Shown one piece after another: positions 1 through 9,495 of a DNA stretch of 64,000 nucleotides. The number at the start of each line of letters is the position of its first letter. Position 1 is the first letter of the stretch. A program made the position numbers and the translations under genes. Origin of the DNA: Paraburkholderia eburnea (GTDB lineage Bacteria; Pseudomonadota; Gammaproteobacteria; Burkholderiales; Burkholderiaceae); assembly GCF_002917095.1 (NCBI RefSeq), contig NZ_PQGA01000011.1, positions 1 through 64,000 of the forward strand. Direction: 5' to 3'. Under the pieces are notes generated by a model. That model saw only the letters and a program-made list of their open reading frames with translations. It did not search any database and was not told the origin of the DNA.

Positions 1-266
1 GCGATGCTGGGATTGCCTTCGAGCGCTTCGTCGATCAGCTTCGGCAGTTGCGGGTCGCCAAACTGCTGCGCCCAGTCGAGCGTGGGCCACTGGCCGCCCT
101 GCGCGGGAATGCTCTGCGAGGTTTCGAACTGTTGCGGCTGGGCGAGGGTCTGGTCGCTTTTGATGCCGAAGTAGTTTGCGCAGCCCGAAAGCGCGAGCGC
201 CGCGACCGCGGTAGCGACCGCTACTCGACAGGTGTGCGCTGGCGCAAACTGGGTTAGGGATGTCAT
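1..266 (-). CDS. Outer-membrane efflux lipoprotein, NodT/OprM family (5' part only)
   Basis: Only the first 88 codons lie in the window; the gene runs off the left edge. The N-terminus has a signal peptide ending in the lipobox LALSGC with the modified cysteine at residue 29. Next comes the typical start of a NodT-family efflux channel: NYFGIKSDQT, a WP.LDWAQQFGDPQL stretch and LIDEALEGNP. Proteins of this family are the TolC-like exit duct of tripartite RND or EmrAB-type pumps. The gene lies 159 nt downstream of a MarR-type repressor on the same strand, the usual layout of emr-like efflux operons in Burkholderia, so a membrane-fusion protein and an inner-membrane pump probably follow outside the window. 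The family call is firm; the pump type is inferred from context. Confidence 0.85.
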   Translation of the reverse strand, partial: MTSLTQFAPAHTCRVAVATAVAALALSGCANYFGIKSDQTLAQPQQFETSQSIPAQGGQWPTLDWAQQFGDPQLPKLIDEALEGNPSI

Positions 267-425
267 TGCTCGTCTCGTTGCGTGAGAAGGTGTTGTGATA
301 CTGGACGATGCAGCCATTTTTCCGTATGACGCTTTCAAATTTGCCTGCCTCGTCATCTATCTTCGGTGTCGGTCTCGTCTGGATTGATGCCGGTCGGCGC
401 ATTAATCGGCGCATTAATCAGCGCA

Positions 426-950
426 TCAATCGCCTGGCGACGGCTGGCCCGGTGCTGCACTGGCGGCGTTCGCGTTCTGATTGGCTTCGCAGCTATTGAT
501 CAGAATCCGCCGCAACATGCTCTTCAGGAAGCCCACTTCCTCGGGCGTGAAGCCTTTGGAAAGCTCTTCCATCACGCTCGTGAAGATCGCCGGCATGCGC
601 GCCGCGATGGCCTCGCCCTCGGGCGTGAGCGCGAGGCGCACGGCGCGGCGGTCTTCGGAGCTGCGCACGCGACGCAGGAGGCCGCGCTTTTCGAGCCGGT
701 CGACCAGGCGCGTCACGGCGCTCGCGTCGATGCCGTACTCGCGCGCGAGCTCGGCCGCGAGCACGCACTTGCCGCTCGCCACCATGAACAGGACGCTGGC
801 CTGCTGGCTGGTGACGCCGAGTTCCGCCACGGTGCGTTGCGTGACCAGGTTCGACATGGACGAGCGCACGCGGGAAAGCAAATAGCCAACGCTTTCGCCG
901 AGGTCGTAATCGCGGACTTCGGGTGGCGGCGTGGGAGTCGGATCCGTCAT
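426..950 (-). CDS. MarR-family transcriptional regulator of the adjacent efflux operon
   Basis: A 174-aa winged-helix repressor. The recognition-helix region is seen as SQQASVLFMVASG followed by LAAELAREYGIDASAVTRL, and the wing as LLRRVRSSEDRRAVRLAL, the classic DRR signature of MarR/EmrR/HucR proteins. The C-terminal dimerisation helices run to about residue 150, then a short Ala/Pro tail. These regulators bind a phenolic or drug-like ligand and release a palindrome in their own promoter. The promoter just upstream has a perfect minus-strand -10 box flanked by two GTTGAC half-sites. The outer-membrane efflux lipoprotein gene follows on the same strand. The inducing ligand cannot be told from sequence. 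Confidence 0.9.
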   Translation of the reverse strand: MTDPTPTPPPEVRDYDLGESVGYLLSRVRSSMSNLVTQRTVAELGVTSQQASVLFMVASGKCVLAAELAREYGIDASAVTRLVDRLEKRGLLRRVRSSEDRRAVRLALTPEGEAIAARMPAIFTSVMEELSKGFTPEEVGFLKSMLRRILINSCEANQNANAASAAPGQPSPGD

Positions 951-986
951 GGTTCTGCTGCAACTGCAATGGTTGACCAGGCAGGC

Positions 987-1014
987 ATTATAGGGTCCGT
1001 TAGTTGACGCGGCA
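987..1014 (-). promoter_or_regulatory. Candidate sigma-70 promoter of the MarR-efflux operon
   Basis: On the minus strand a perfect TATAAT (992 to 987) lies 16 nt from TTGCCG (1014 to 1009), which matches only the first half of the -35 consensus. Two GTTGAC motifs on the plus strand at 972-977 and 1003-1008 flank the -10 box. They may be half-sites for the MarR protein, which would make the operon autoregulated. The assignment rests on consensus matching only. Confidence 0.5.
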
Positions 1015-1174
1015 AGGTTTATTGTCGCAGCGCCGAGAAACCTTTGCTAAGTAGGGTCTTAATGCGCAGGGCATGGACATGAGAAAATCGGGTGGGCAGG
1101 GTGTCGCCGCGTTGTCCTGAAGCCGCAAACGTACGGTCTGGATCGTGTATGTGTCCGATGAAGTCATCAGCACG

Positions 1175-1183
1175 TGCTATAAT
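1175..1183 (+). promoter_or_regulatory. Extended -10 promoter upstream of typA
   Basis: TGcTATAAT is a perfect extended -10 element. No convincing -35 hexamer is seen at the standard distance, which extended -10 promoters tolerate. It implies a leader of about 165 nt before the typA start codon. Confidence 0.5.
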
Positions 1184-1353
1184 TTCAGGTTCCCAAAAGT
1201 GCGTCATGGCAGCCCTGACGAACCGACCCGCAACCCGACCCGCCGCAAGCGTTTTCGAACGCCTCCGGCAGCAGGGCTGGGCGGCGTCCGAGCCCTACTG
1301 TGTGCGGCCCGCCGTCGAGCCCGCATGACGCACTCAACTGTACCCAGGTTCCT

Positions 1354-3180
1354 ATGTCCCGCGCCCTTCGCAACATCGCCATCATTGCCCACGTCGACCA
1401 CGGCAAGACCACGCTCGTCGACCAGCTCCTCCGCCAGACCGCCACGTTCCGTGACAACCAGCAGGTCGCCGAGCGCGTGATGGACTCGAACGACATCGAA
1501 AAAGAGCGTGGCATCACGATTCTTTCGAAGAACTGCGCGGTCGAGTACGAAGGCACCCACATCAATATCGTCGACACCCCGGGTCACGCCGACTTCGGCG
1601 GTGAAGTGGAGCGCGTGCTGTCGATGGTCGACTCGGTGCTGCTGCTCGTCGACGCCGTCGAAGGCCCGATGCCGCAAACGCGCTTCGTGACCAAGAAGGC
1701 GCTGGCGCTCGGCCTCAAGCCGATCGTCGTCGTCAACAAGATCGACCGTCCGGGCGCGCGTATCGACTGGGTCATCAACCAGACGTTCGACCTGTTCGAC
1801 AAGCTCGGCGCGACCGAAGAGCAGCTCGACTTCCCGGTGGTGTATGCGTCGGGCCTGAACGGCTACGCTTCGCTGTCGCCGGACGCGCGCGAAGGCGACA
1901 TGCGTCCGCTGTTCGACGCCGTGCTCGAACACGTGCCGGTTCGCGATGCCGATCCGGAAGGCTCGCTGCAGCTCCAGATCACCTCGCTCGATTACTCGGC
2001 GTATGTCGGCCGTATCGGCGTGGGCCGTATCAAGCGCGGCCGCATCAAGCCGGGTCAGCCGGTTGCGCTGCGCTTCGGTCCGGAAGGCCAGGTGATGAAC
2101 CGCAAGATCAACCAGGTGCTGGCGTTCAGCGGCCTGGAGCGCGTGCAGGTCGATTCGGCTGAAGCCGGCGACATCGTGCTGATCAACGGTATCGAAGACA
2201 TCGGTATCGGCGCGACCATCTGCGCGGTGGACAACCCCGAAGCGCTGCCAATGATCACGGTGGACGAACCCACTCTGACGATGAACTTCCTCGTGAACTC
2301 GTCGCCGCTCGCCGGCAAGGAAGGCAAGTTCGTGACGAGCCGCCAGATCCGCGACCGTCTGACGAAGGAACTGAACCACAACGTCGCGCTGCGCGTGAAG
2401 GACACCGGCGACGAAACCACGTTCGAAGTCTCGGGCCGTGGCGAACTGCACCTGACGATCCTGATCGAAAACATGCGCCGCGAAGGCTACGAGCTGGCCG
2501 TGTCGCGTCCGCGCGTGGTGCTGCACGAAGTCGACGGCGTGAAGCAGGAGCCGTACGAAATGCTGACCGTGGACGTCGAAGACGCTCACCAGGGCGGCGT
2601 GATGGAAGAACTGGGCCGCCGTAAGGGCGAAATGCTCGACATGGCGTCGGACGGTCGTGGCCGCACGCGTCTCGAATACCGTATTCCGGCGCGTGGCCTG
2701 ATCGGCTTCCAGGGCGAATTCATGACGCTCACGCGCGGCACGGGCCTGATGAGCCACGTGTTCGACGCTTACGGTCCGGTCAAGGAAGGCACGCTCGGCG
2801 AGCGTCGCAACGGCGTGCTGATCTCGCAGGACGACGGCGCCGCTGTCGCTTACGCGCTGTGGAAGCTGCAGGATCGCGGCCGCATGTTCGTGAAGCCGGG
2901 CGACGCGCTGTACGAAGGCATGATCATCGGTATCCATAGCCGCGACAACGACCTCGTCGTGAACCCGATCAAGGGCAAGCAGCTCACCAACGTGCGCGCC
3001 TCGGGCACCGACGAAGCCGTGCGCCTGGTTCCGCCGATCCAGATGTCGCTCGAATACGCAGTCGAATTCATCGACGACGACGAACTCGTGGAAGTCACGC
3101 CGCAGTCGATCCGCCTGCGCAAGCGTCATCTGAAAGAGCACGAGCGTCGCCGCGCAAGCCGCGAAGCCGGTGCCGAGTAA
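1354..3180 (+). CDS. typA: Ribosome-associated GTPase TypA/BipA
   Basis: A 608-aa translational GTPase of full family length. G1 is AHVDHGKTT at about residues 12-20, followed by the switch region KERGITILSKN, G3 DTPGHADFGGEVER near residue 74 and G4 NKID near 128. EF-G-like domains follow, with a BipA-specific C-terminus near LIGFQGEFMTLTRGTG and the LRKRHLKEHERRR tail. BipA binds the 70S ribosome and supports ribosome assembly and growth under cold and other stress. The ATG at 1354 gives the conserved MSRALRNIAII start; an in-frame upstream extension to 1300 lacks family support. A strong intrinsic terminator follows, so it is probably monocistronic. Confidence 0.97.
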   Translation: MSRALRNIAIIAHVDHGKTTLVDQLLRQTATFRDNQQVAERVMDSNDIEKERGITILSKNCAVEYEGTHINIVDTPGHADFGGEVERVLSMVDSVLLLVDAVEGPMPQTRFVTKKALALGLKPIVVVNKIDRPGARIDWVINQTFDLFDKLGATEEQLDFPVVYASGLNGYASLSPDAREGDMRPLFDAVLEHVPVRDADPEGSLQLQITSLDYSAYVGRIGVGRIKRGRIKPGQPVALRFGPEGQVMNRKINQVLAFSGLERVQVDSAEAGDIVLINGIEDIGIGATICAVDNPEALPMITVDEPTLTMNFLVNSSPLAGKEGKFVTSRQIRDRLTKELNHNVALRVKDTGDETTFEVSGRGELHLTILIENMRREGYELAVSRPRVVLHEVDGVKQEPYEMLTVDVEDAHQGGVMEELGRRKGEMLDMASDGRGRTRLEYRIPARGLIGFQGEFMTLTRGTGLMSHVFDAYGPVKEGTLGERRNGVLISQDDGAAVAYALWKLQDRGRMFVKPGDALYEGMIIGIHSRDNDLVVNPIKGKQLTNVRASGTDEAVRLVPPIQMSLEYAVEFIDDDELVEVTPQSIRLRKRHLKEHERRRASREAGAE

Positions 3181-3232
3181 AAGTTTGCCGTTGAAACTTT
3201 TTCACGCACTGCACTGCATGTAAGAAAACAAG

Positions 3233-3261
3233 AAAGCCGCCGCTGTCTGGGCGGCTTTTTT
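3233..3261 (+). terminator. Rho-independent terminator after typA
   Basis: AAAGCCGCC (3233-3241) pairs with GGCGGCTTT (3250-3258) across an 8-nt loop, with a T-run at 3256-3261. It sits about 50 nt after the typA stop codon. Confidence 0.85.
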
Positions 3262-3543
3262 GCATTCGTTTTTGAACCTGGCGGGGGATTGCCCTGCGGT
3301 GCGGGAAGAGACTGTTGTTGAAGTTGCAAAGCGTCGCAAAGGCCCGTGGTGTAAGGGTTTGCGTGCGATGATGTGTCGCATTGCATCTTATGGGGACTAT
3401 CACTTATGTGCTATGCTCCGCGGATGCATGATTTAGGTCCTTCCAAGCAGACTTGATTCGCAATCCGCTAAACGGTCAGGCCGTGGCGCGGAAGGTTGAG
3501 TAACCCGCTATTTCTCGAGAAACTCGAAGAAAGGTGAGCGTAA
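3262..3543. other. Intergenic leader of odhA
   Basis: Non-coding between the typA terminator and odhA. A weak sigma-70-like pair, TTGCAT at 3381-3386 and TTATGT at 3404-3409 with a 17-nt spacer, could start the odhA transcript and would give a leader of about 125 nt. A good ribosome binding site, AAGGTGAG at 3531-3538, precedes the odhA ATG by 5 nt. No other element is seen. Confidence 0.35.
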
Positions 3544-6408
3544 ATGTCGGAAACGATGAAGCAATTCCAGCTGAACTCCTATCTGTTCGGCGGCAATGCT
3601 CCGTATGTCGAAGAGCAATACGAAGCATATCTTGACAACCCTGCGTCCGTTCCGGACCAATGGCGCGAGTACTTTGACGCACTGCAAAACGTGCCGTCGT
3701 CGAGTGGCTCCACTGACAGCGACGTGGCCCATGGCCCGATCGTCGAGTCGTTTGCGCAGCGCGCAAAAGCCAATGCCTTCGTCCCGAAGGGTGGCGGCGA
3801 AGACCTCGCCACGGCTCGCAAGCAGGTCTACGTTCAGTCCCTGATCGGCGCCTATCGCTTCCTGGGCTCGCAATGGGCCAACCTGGACCCGCTCAAGCGT
3901 CGCGAGCGCCCGCCTATCCCCGAACTCGAACCTGCGTTCTACGACTTCACCGAAGCCGATATGGACCAGACGTTCAGCGCCACGAACCTGTATTTCGGTT
4001 TCGAGCGCGCATCGCTGCGTGAGATCGTCAAGGCCCTGCGCGACACGTACTGCGGCACGCTCGGCGCCGAGTACATGTACATCAGCGATCCGGAGCAGAA
4101 GCGCTGGTGGAAGGAACGCCTCGAGTCGATCCGCTCGACGCCGAACTTCTCGAACGACAAGAAGAAGCACATCCTGCAGCGCCTGACGGCCGCCGAAGGC
4201 CTTGAGCGCTTCCTGCACACCAAGTACGTCGGCCAGAAGCGTTTCTCGCTCGAAGGCGGCGAATCCTTCATCGCCGCGATGGACGAAGTCGTCCGTCACG
4301 CAGGCGCGAAGGGCGTGCAGGAAATCGTCATCGGCATGGCTCACCGTGGCCGCCTGAACGTGCTGGTCAATACGCTCGGCAAGATGCCGGCTGACCTGTT
4401 CGCCGAATTCGAAGGCAAGCACGTCGACGACCTGCCGGCCGGCGACGTGAAGTACCACAAGGGCTTCTCGTCGGACGTCGCAACCGAAGGCGGCCCGGTC
4501 CACCTGTCGCTCGCGTTCAACCCGTCGCACCTCGAAATCGTCAACCCGGTGGTCGAGGGTTCGGCGAAGGCCCGTATGGATCGCCGCGGCGATGCGGAAG
4601 GCCTGCAGGTGCTGCCGGTGCAGATCCACGGCGACGCGGCCTTCGCGGGCCAGGGCGTCGTGATGGAAACGCTGAACCTCGCGCAAACGCGCGGTTACGG
4701 CACGCACGGCACGCTGCACATCGTCATCAACAACCAGATCGGCTTCACGACCTCGGACCCGCGCGACGCGCGTTCGACGCTGTACTGTACCGACGTGGTC
4801 AAGATGATCGAAGCGCCGGTGCTGCACGTGAACGGCGACGATCCGGAAGCGGTCGTGCTGGCGATCCAGCTCGCGGTCGATTTCCGCACGCAGTTCCACA
4901 AGGATGTCGTCGTCGACATCATCTGCTTCCGCAAGCTCGGCCACAACGAGCAGGACACCCCGGCGGTCACGCAGCCGCTGATGTACAAGACGATCGCGAA
5001 GCACCCGGGCACCCGTGCGCTTTACGCCGAAAAGCTCGTGCAGCAGGGCGTCATCACGGCGGAAGACGGCGACAACTACGTCAAGGCGTACCGCGCCGCG
5101 ATGGACGAAGGCCACCACACGGTCGACCCGGTGCTCTCGAACTACAAGAGCAAGTACGCGGTGGACTGGGTGCCGTTCCTGAACCGCAAGTGGACCGACG
5201 CAGCCGACACGGCCGTGCCGCTCGCGGAACTCAAGCGCCTCGCGGAACGCATCACGACGATCCCCGAGAACTTCAAGGTTCACCCGCTGGTCGAGCGCGT
5301 CATCAATGACCGCCGCGCGATGGGCAAGGGCGAAGCGAAGCTCGACTGGGGCATGGGCGAGCACCTCGCGTTCGCGTCGCTGGTCGCATCGGGCTACTCG
5401 GTCCGTCTGACCGGTCAGGACTCGGGCCGCGGCACGTTCACGCACCGCCACGCCGTTCTGCACGACCAGAACCGCGAGCGCTGGAACGACGGCACGTACA
5501 TTCCGCTGCAGAACATCGGCGAGAACCAGGCGCAGTTCACGGTGATCGACTCGGTGCTGTCGGAAGAAGCCGTGCTGGGCTTCGAATACGGTTACTCGAC
5601 CGCCGAGCCGAACACGCTCGTCGCGTGGGAAGGCCAGTTCGGCGACTTCGTCAACGGTGCGCAGGTCGTGATCGACCAGTTCATCTCGTCGGGCGAAGTG
5701 AAGTGGGGCCGCGTTTCGGGTCTCACGATGCTGCTGCCGCACGGCTACGAAGGCCAGGGTCCGGAGCACTCGTCGGCGCGTATCGAGCGTTTCCTGCAGC
5801 TGTGCGCCGAGCACAACATGCAGGTCGTTCAGCCGACCACGCCGGCCCAGATCTTCCACGTGCTGCGCCGTCAGATGATCCGCCTGTTCCGCAAGCCGCT
5901 GATCATCTTCACGCCGAAGTCGCTGCTGCGTCACAAGGAAGCCGTGTCGGATCTGTCCGAACTCGCGAAGGGCTCGTTCCAGCCGGTCATCGGCGAAGTG
6001 GACGACACCATCGACGCGAAGAAGGTCAAGCGCGTGGTGGCCTGCTCGGGCCGCGTGTACTTCGACCTCGTCGCGCATCGCCGCGAAGCGAAGGCCAACG
6101 ACGTCGCGATCATCCGTATCGAGCAGCTCTATCCGTTCGCTCACAAGCAGTTCGAAGCGGAGCTGAAGAAGTACGACAACGCGACCGAAGTGGTGTGGGT
6201 GCAGGACGAGCCGCAGAATCAAGGCCCGTGGTTCTACATCGAGCACCATCTGCGCGAAGGCATGAAGGAAGGCATGAAGCTCGCATACAGCGGCCGTCCT
6301 GCTTCCGCCTCGCCGGCCGTCGGCTACTACGCGAAGCACTACGAGCAGCAGAAGGCGCTGATCGAAGGCGCATTCGGCCGCCTGAAGGGCGCGCAGGTCG
6401 CGAAGTAA
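3544..6408 (+). CDS. odhA: 2-oxoglutarate dehydrogenase E1 component
   Basis: A 954-aa thiamine-diphosphate enzyme that decarboxylates 2-oxoglutarate and passes the succinyl group to E2 in the TCA cycle. The N-terminal motif NSYLFGGNAPYVEEQYEAYL is the E2-binding arm of bacterial E1o. Family signatures follow in order: IGMAHRGRLNVLVN, HGDAAFAGQGVVMET, the NNQIGFTT cofactor motif, and GHNEQDTPAVTQPLMY. The transketolase pyrimidine domain has LTGQDSGRGTFTHRHAVLHDQ and the C-terminus has WVQDEPQNQGPW. Length and motif order match E. coli SucA. It is followed by odhB and lpd, forming the standard three-gene complex operon. Its position next to zapE rather than the sdh or suc genes is typical of Burkholderiaceae. 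Confidence 0.98.
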   Translation: MSETMKQFQLNSYLFGGNAPYVEEQYEAYLDNPASVPDQWREYFDALQNVPSSSGSTDSDVAHGPIVESFAQRAKANAFVPKGGGEDLATARKQVYVQSLIGAYRFLGSQWANLDPLKRRERPPIPELEPAFYDFTEADMDQTFSATNLYFGFERASLREIVKALRDTYCGTLGAEYMYISDPEQKRWWKERLESIRSTPNFSNDKKKHILQRLTAAEGLERFLHTKYVGQKRFSLEGGESFIAAMDEVVRHAGAKGVQEIVIGMAHRGRLNVLVNTLGKMPADLFAEFEGKHVDDLPAGDVKYHKGFSSDVATEGGPVHLSLAFNPSHLEIVNPVVEGSAKARMDRRGDAEGLQVLPVQIHGDAAFAGQGVVMETLNLAQTRGYGTHGTLHIVINNQIGFTTSDPRDARSTLYCTDVVKMIEAPVLHVNGDDPEAVVLAIQLAVDFRTQFHKDVVVDIICFRKLGHNEQDTPAVTQPLMYKTIAKHPGTRALYAEKLVQQGVITAEDGDNYVKAYRAAMDEGHHTVDPVLSNYKSKYAVDWVPFLNRKWTDAADTAVPLAELKRLAERITTIPENFKVHPLVERVINDRRAMGKGEAKLDWGMGEHLAFASLVASGYSVRLTGQDSGRGTFTHRHAVLHDQNRERWNDGTYIPLQNIGENQAQFTVIDSVLSEEAVLGFEYGYSTAEPNTLVAWEGQFGDFVNGAQVVIDQFISSGEVKWGRVSGLTMLLPHGYEGQGPEHSSARIERFLQLCAEHNMQVVQPTTPAQIFHVLRRQMIRLFRKPLIIFTPKSLLRHKEAVSDLSELAKGSFQPVIGEVDDTIDAKKVKRVVACSGRVYFDLVAHRREAKANDVAIIRIEQLYPFAHKQFEAELKKYDNATEVVWVQDEPQNQGPWFYIEHHLREGMKEGMKLAYSGRPASASPAVGYYAKHYEQQKALIEGAFGRLKGAQVAK

Positions 6409-6526
6409 CACATTGAGTTAATCGAACCGGGAAGGCGTGCGAACACACTGCGCGCTTTCCCGCGCTCATGTGCGCGACCCGGTTCGTACCCACGGGTAGA
6501 TCCCGATACGTATTCAGGAACATCAA

Positions 6527-7801
6527 ATGGCTATTGTTGAAGTCAAGGTCCCCCAGCTTTCGGAGTCGGTTTCGGAAGCAACGATGCTGCAGTGGAAGAA
6601 GAAGCCGGGCGAAGCAATCGCCCAGGACGAAATCCTCATCGAGCTGGAAACGGATAAGGTCGTTCTCGAAGTCCCCGCGCCGGCTGCCGGCGTGCTGGCC
6701 GAGATCGTGGCAAATGACGGCGATACCGTGGTCGCGGATCAAGTGATCGCGCGCATCGACACGGAAGCCAAAGCTGGCGCCGCTGCGGCCCCCGCAGCTG
6801 CCGCCGCACCCGCTGCTGCGCCCGCAGCAGCACCGGCTGCCGCTCCGGCCGCCGCCGCTGCATCGACGTCGAGCAGCAACATTGCCTCGCCGGCGGCGAC
6901 CAAGCTGATGGCGGAAAAGGGCCTGGCCGGCGGCGACGTCGCGGGCACGGGCCGCGACGGTCGCATCACGAAGCAGGACGTGCTGGGCGCAGGCGCACCG
7001 AAGGCTGCTCCGGCTGCCGCACCGGCATCGAAGCCGGCTGCCGCCAAGCCGTCGCTGCCGCAGGTCAACGCACCGGCATCGGCTGCGAACTGGCTCAACG
7101 ACCGTCCGGAACAGCGCGTGCCGATGTCGCGTCTGCGTGCGCGTATCGCCGAGCGTCTGCTCGAGTCGCAGCAAACCAACGCCATCCTCACGACGTTCAA
7201 CGAAGTGAACATGGCGCCGGTCATGGACCTGCGTAACAAGTACAAGGACAAGTTCGAGAAGGAACATGGCGTGAAGCTCGGCTTCATGTCGTTCTTCGTG
7301 AAGGCGGCTGTCCATGCGCTGAAGAAGTTCCCGCTCGTCAACGCGTCGATCGACGGCAACGACATCGTCTATCACGGCTACTTCGACATCGGTATCGCTG
7401 TCGGCTCGCCGCGCGGTCTGGTGGTGCCCATCCTGCGCAACGCAGACCAGATGAGCCTCGCCGACATCGAGAAGAAGATCGCCGAATTCGGCCAGAAGGC
7501 CAAGGACGGCAAGCTGTCGATCGAAGAAATGACGGGCGGCACATTCTCGATCTCGAACGGCGGCGTGTTCGGCTCGATGCTCTCGACCCCGATCATCAAC
7601 CCGCCGCAATCGGCGATCCTGGGCGTGCACGCGACCAAGGAACGCGCTGTGGTGGAGAACGGCCAGATCGTGATTCGTCCGATGAACTACCTCGCGATGT
7701 CGTACGACCACCGCATCATCGACGGCCGCGAAGCCGTTCTGTCGCTGGTCGCGATGAAGGACGCGCTGGAAGATCCGGCTCGCCTGCTGCTCGACCTGTA
7801 A
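6527..7801 (+). CDS. odhB: Dihydrolipoyllysine succinyltransferase (2-oxoglutarate dehydrogenase E2)
   Basis: 424 aa with one lipoyl domain (about 1-78). The lipoylated lysine is K44 in ELETDKVVLEV. A flexible Ala/Pro linker follows (about 81-117), then the peripheral-subunit-binding domain (about 121-155, SPAATKLMAEKGL through DGRITKQDVL) and the acyltransferase core. The catalytic motif SYDHRIIDG is near the C-terminus (H395, D399). It accepts the succinyl group from OdhA and makes succinyl-CoA, and forms the core of the complex. The single lipoyl domain matches E2o. It lies 118 nt after odhA and 135 nt before lpd on the same strand. Confidence 0.97.
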   Translation: MAIVEVKVPQLSESVSEATMLQWKKKPGEAIAQDEILIELETDKVVLEVPAPAAGVLAEIVANDGDTVVADQVIARIDTEAKAGAAAAPAAAAAPAAAPAAAPAAAPAAAAASTSSSNIASPAATKLMAEKGLAGGDVAGTGRDGRITKQDVLGAGAPKAAPAAAPASKPAAAKPSLPQVNAPASAANWLNDRPEQRVPMSRLRARIAERLLESQQTNAILTTFNEVNMAPVMDLRNKYKDKFEKEHGVKLGFMSFFVKAAVHALKKFPLVNASIDGNDIVYHGYFDIGIAVGSPRGLVVPILRNADQMSLADIEKKIAEFGQKAKDGKLSIEEMTGGTFSISNGGVFGSMLSTPIINPPQSAILGVHATKERAVVENGQIVIRPMNYLAMSYDHRIIDGREAVLSLVAMKDALEDPARLLLDL

Positions 7802-7936
7802 AACGCGCGAAACGTGTTTAAGCGCGAGCCGGGGTTTACGTCCCCCCTCGCGCATCCAGTCTCACACTGAGCGACGCTTGCGCGGATTCCGGAAGCCGGA
7901 GTCCGCGCGCCGCGCTCACGTCTCGAAAGGATGACC

Positions 7937-9367
7937 ATGTCCAAAGAATTTGACGTCGTCGTGATCGGCGCCGGCCCCGGCGGCTATATCGCGGCGATCC
8001 GCGCCGCGCAGCTCGGCAAGTCGGTTGCCTGTATCGAAAAGTGGAAGAACCCGGCCGGCGCGCTGAAGCTCGGCGGCACCTGCCTGAACGTCGGCTGCAT
8101 CCCGTCGAAGGCGCTGCTCGCCTCGTCGGAAGAGTTCGAGAACGCGCAGCACCACCTGGCCGACCACGGCATCAACGTGGGCGACGTGAGCATCGACGTG
8201 ACGAAGATGCTTGGCCGCAAGGAAGCCATCGTCGAGAAGATGACGAAGGGCATCGAGTTCCTGTTCCGCAAGAACAAGATCACCTGGCTCAAGGGCCACG
8301 GCAAGTTCACCGGCAAGAACGACGCCGGCGTGCAGATCGAAGTCTCGGGCGAAGGCGAAACCGAAGTCGTGACGGCGAAGAACGTCATCATCGCGACGGG
8401 TTCGAAGGCGCGCCATCTGCCGGGTATGCCGGTCGACAACAAGATCATCGCCGACAACGAAGGCGCGCTCTCGTTCGACACCGTGCCGAAGAAGCTGGCC
8501 GTGATCGGCGCAGGCGTGATCGGTCTGGAGCTGGGCTCGGTGTGGCGCCGTCTGGGCGCGGAAGTCACCGTGCTCGAAGCGCTGCCGGAATTCCTCGGCG
8601 CCGCTGACCAGGCGCTCTCGAAGGAAGCCGCCAAGCTCTTCAAGAAGCAGGGTCTCGACATTCACGTCGGCGTGAAGGTGGGCGAAGTCAAGGCCACCGA
8701 CGACAACGTCACGATCAACTACACGGACAAGGACGGCAACGCGCAAGTGCTCGAAGCCGACCGCCTGATCGTGTCGGTTGGCCGCGTGCCGAACACCGAC
8801 AACCTGAACCTCGAAGCGATCGGCCTGAAGACCAGCGAGCGTGGTTTCATCGACGTGGACGATCATTGCGCGACGAGCGTGCCGAACGTGTACGCGATCG
8901 GCGACGTGGTGCGTGGCCCGATGCTCGCCCACAAGGCCGAAGACGAAGGCGTGCTGGTCGCCGAAGTCATCGACGGCCAGAAGCCGCACATCGACTACAA
9001 CTGCATTCCGTGGGTGATCTACACCGAACCGGAAATCGCGTGGGTCGGCAAGACGGAGCAGCAGCTCAAGGCCGAAGGCCGCGAGATCAAGACGGGCCAG
9101 TTCCCGTTCATGGCGAACGGCCGCGCGCTCGGCATCAACAAGGCCGACGGCTTTGTGAAGATGATCGCCGACGCGAAGACCGACGAGCTGCTCGGCGTGC
9201 ACATCATCTCGGCGAACGCATCGGACCTGATCGCGGAAGCCGTGGTGGCGATGGAATTCAAGGCTGCCGCCGAAGACATCGGCCGCATCTGCCATCCGCA
9301 CCCGTCGCTGTCCGAAGTCATGCGCGAAGCCGCACTCGCAGTCGACAAGCGCGCGCTCAATATGTAA
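7937..9367 (+). CDS. lpdA: Dihydrolipoyl dehydrogenase (E3)
   Basis: A 476-aa FAD-dependent disulfide reductase that reoxidises the lipoyl group of OdhB with NAD+. The FAD-binding motif GAGPGGYIAAIRAAQLG starts at residue 11. The redox disulfide is GGTCLNVGCIPSK (C49, C54), the NAD fold is IGAGVIGLELGSVW, and the C-terminal catalytic pair is HPHPSLSE (H455, E460). Two in-frame ATGs lie 6 nt apart (7931, 7937). The ribosome binding site GAAAGG abuts the first and is 6 nt from the second, so 7937 (MSKEFDVVV) is the better start. It is third in the odhA-odhB-lpdA operon. Confidence 0.96.
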   Translation: MSKEFDVVVIGAGPGGYIAAIRAAQLGKSVACIEKWKNPAGALKLGGTCLNVGCIPSKALLASSEEFENAQHHLADHGINVGDVSIDVTKMLGRKEAIVEKMTKGIEFLFRKNKITWLKGHGKFTGKNDAGVQIEVSGEGETEVVTAKNVIIATGSKARHLPGMPVDNKIIADNEGALSFDTVPKKLAVIGAGVIGLELGSVWRRLGAEVTVLEALPEFLGAADQALSKEAAKLFKKQGLDIHVGVKVGEVKATDDNVTINYTDKDGNAQVLEADRLIVSVGRVPNTDNLNLEAIGLKTSERGFIDVDDHCATSVPNVYAIGDVVRGPMLAHKAEDEGVLVAEVIDGQKPHIDYNCIPWVIYTEPEIAWVGKTEQQLKAEGREIKTGQFPFMANGRALGINKADGFVKMIADAKTDELLGVHIISANASDLIAEAVVAMEFKAAAEDIGRICHPHPSLSEVMREAALAVDKRALNM

Positions 9368-9495
9368 TGCAACGGGGCAGGGCGGCGGCGTAGTGTTGGC
9401 CCCGCCAGGCCCAGGTACCTTGCGGTAACCTGCATCACGTACAGAGGCGGACGGGTTTGAACCCGCTCCGCCTTTACTCATTTGTGGCCCACGAA

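Larger units (their letters stand above)
951..1353. other. Divergent intergenic region, marR to typA
   Basis: This 403-nt gap between two divergently transcribed genes holds the marR promoter near 987-1014 and the typA promoter near 1175-1183. No further open reading frame with codon use like its neighbours is visible. The remaining 170 nt before typA would be a long leader; I see no recognisable riboswitch or attenuator in it. Confidence 0.5.

Noticed and set aside
3508..6411. A 967-residue minus-strand open frame over odhA
   Set aside because: Long antisense frames are expected opposite GC-rich genes with strong third-position bias. The protein has no recognisable domain, while the plus strand has all E1 motifs.
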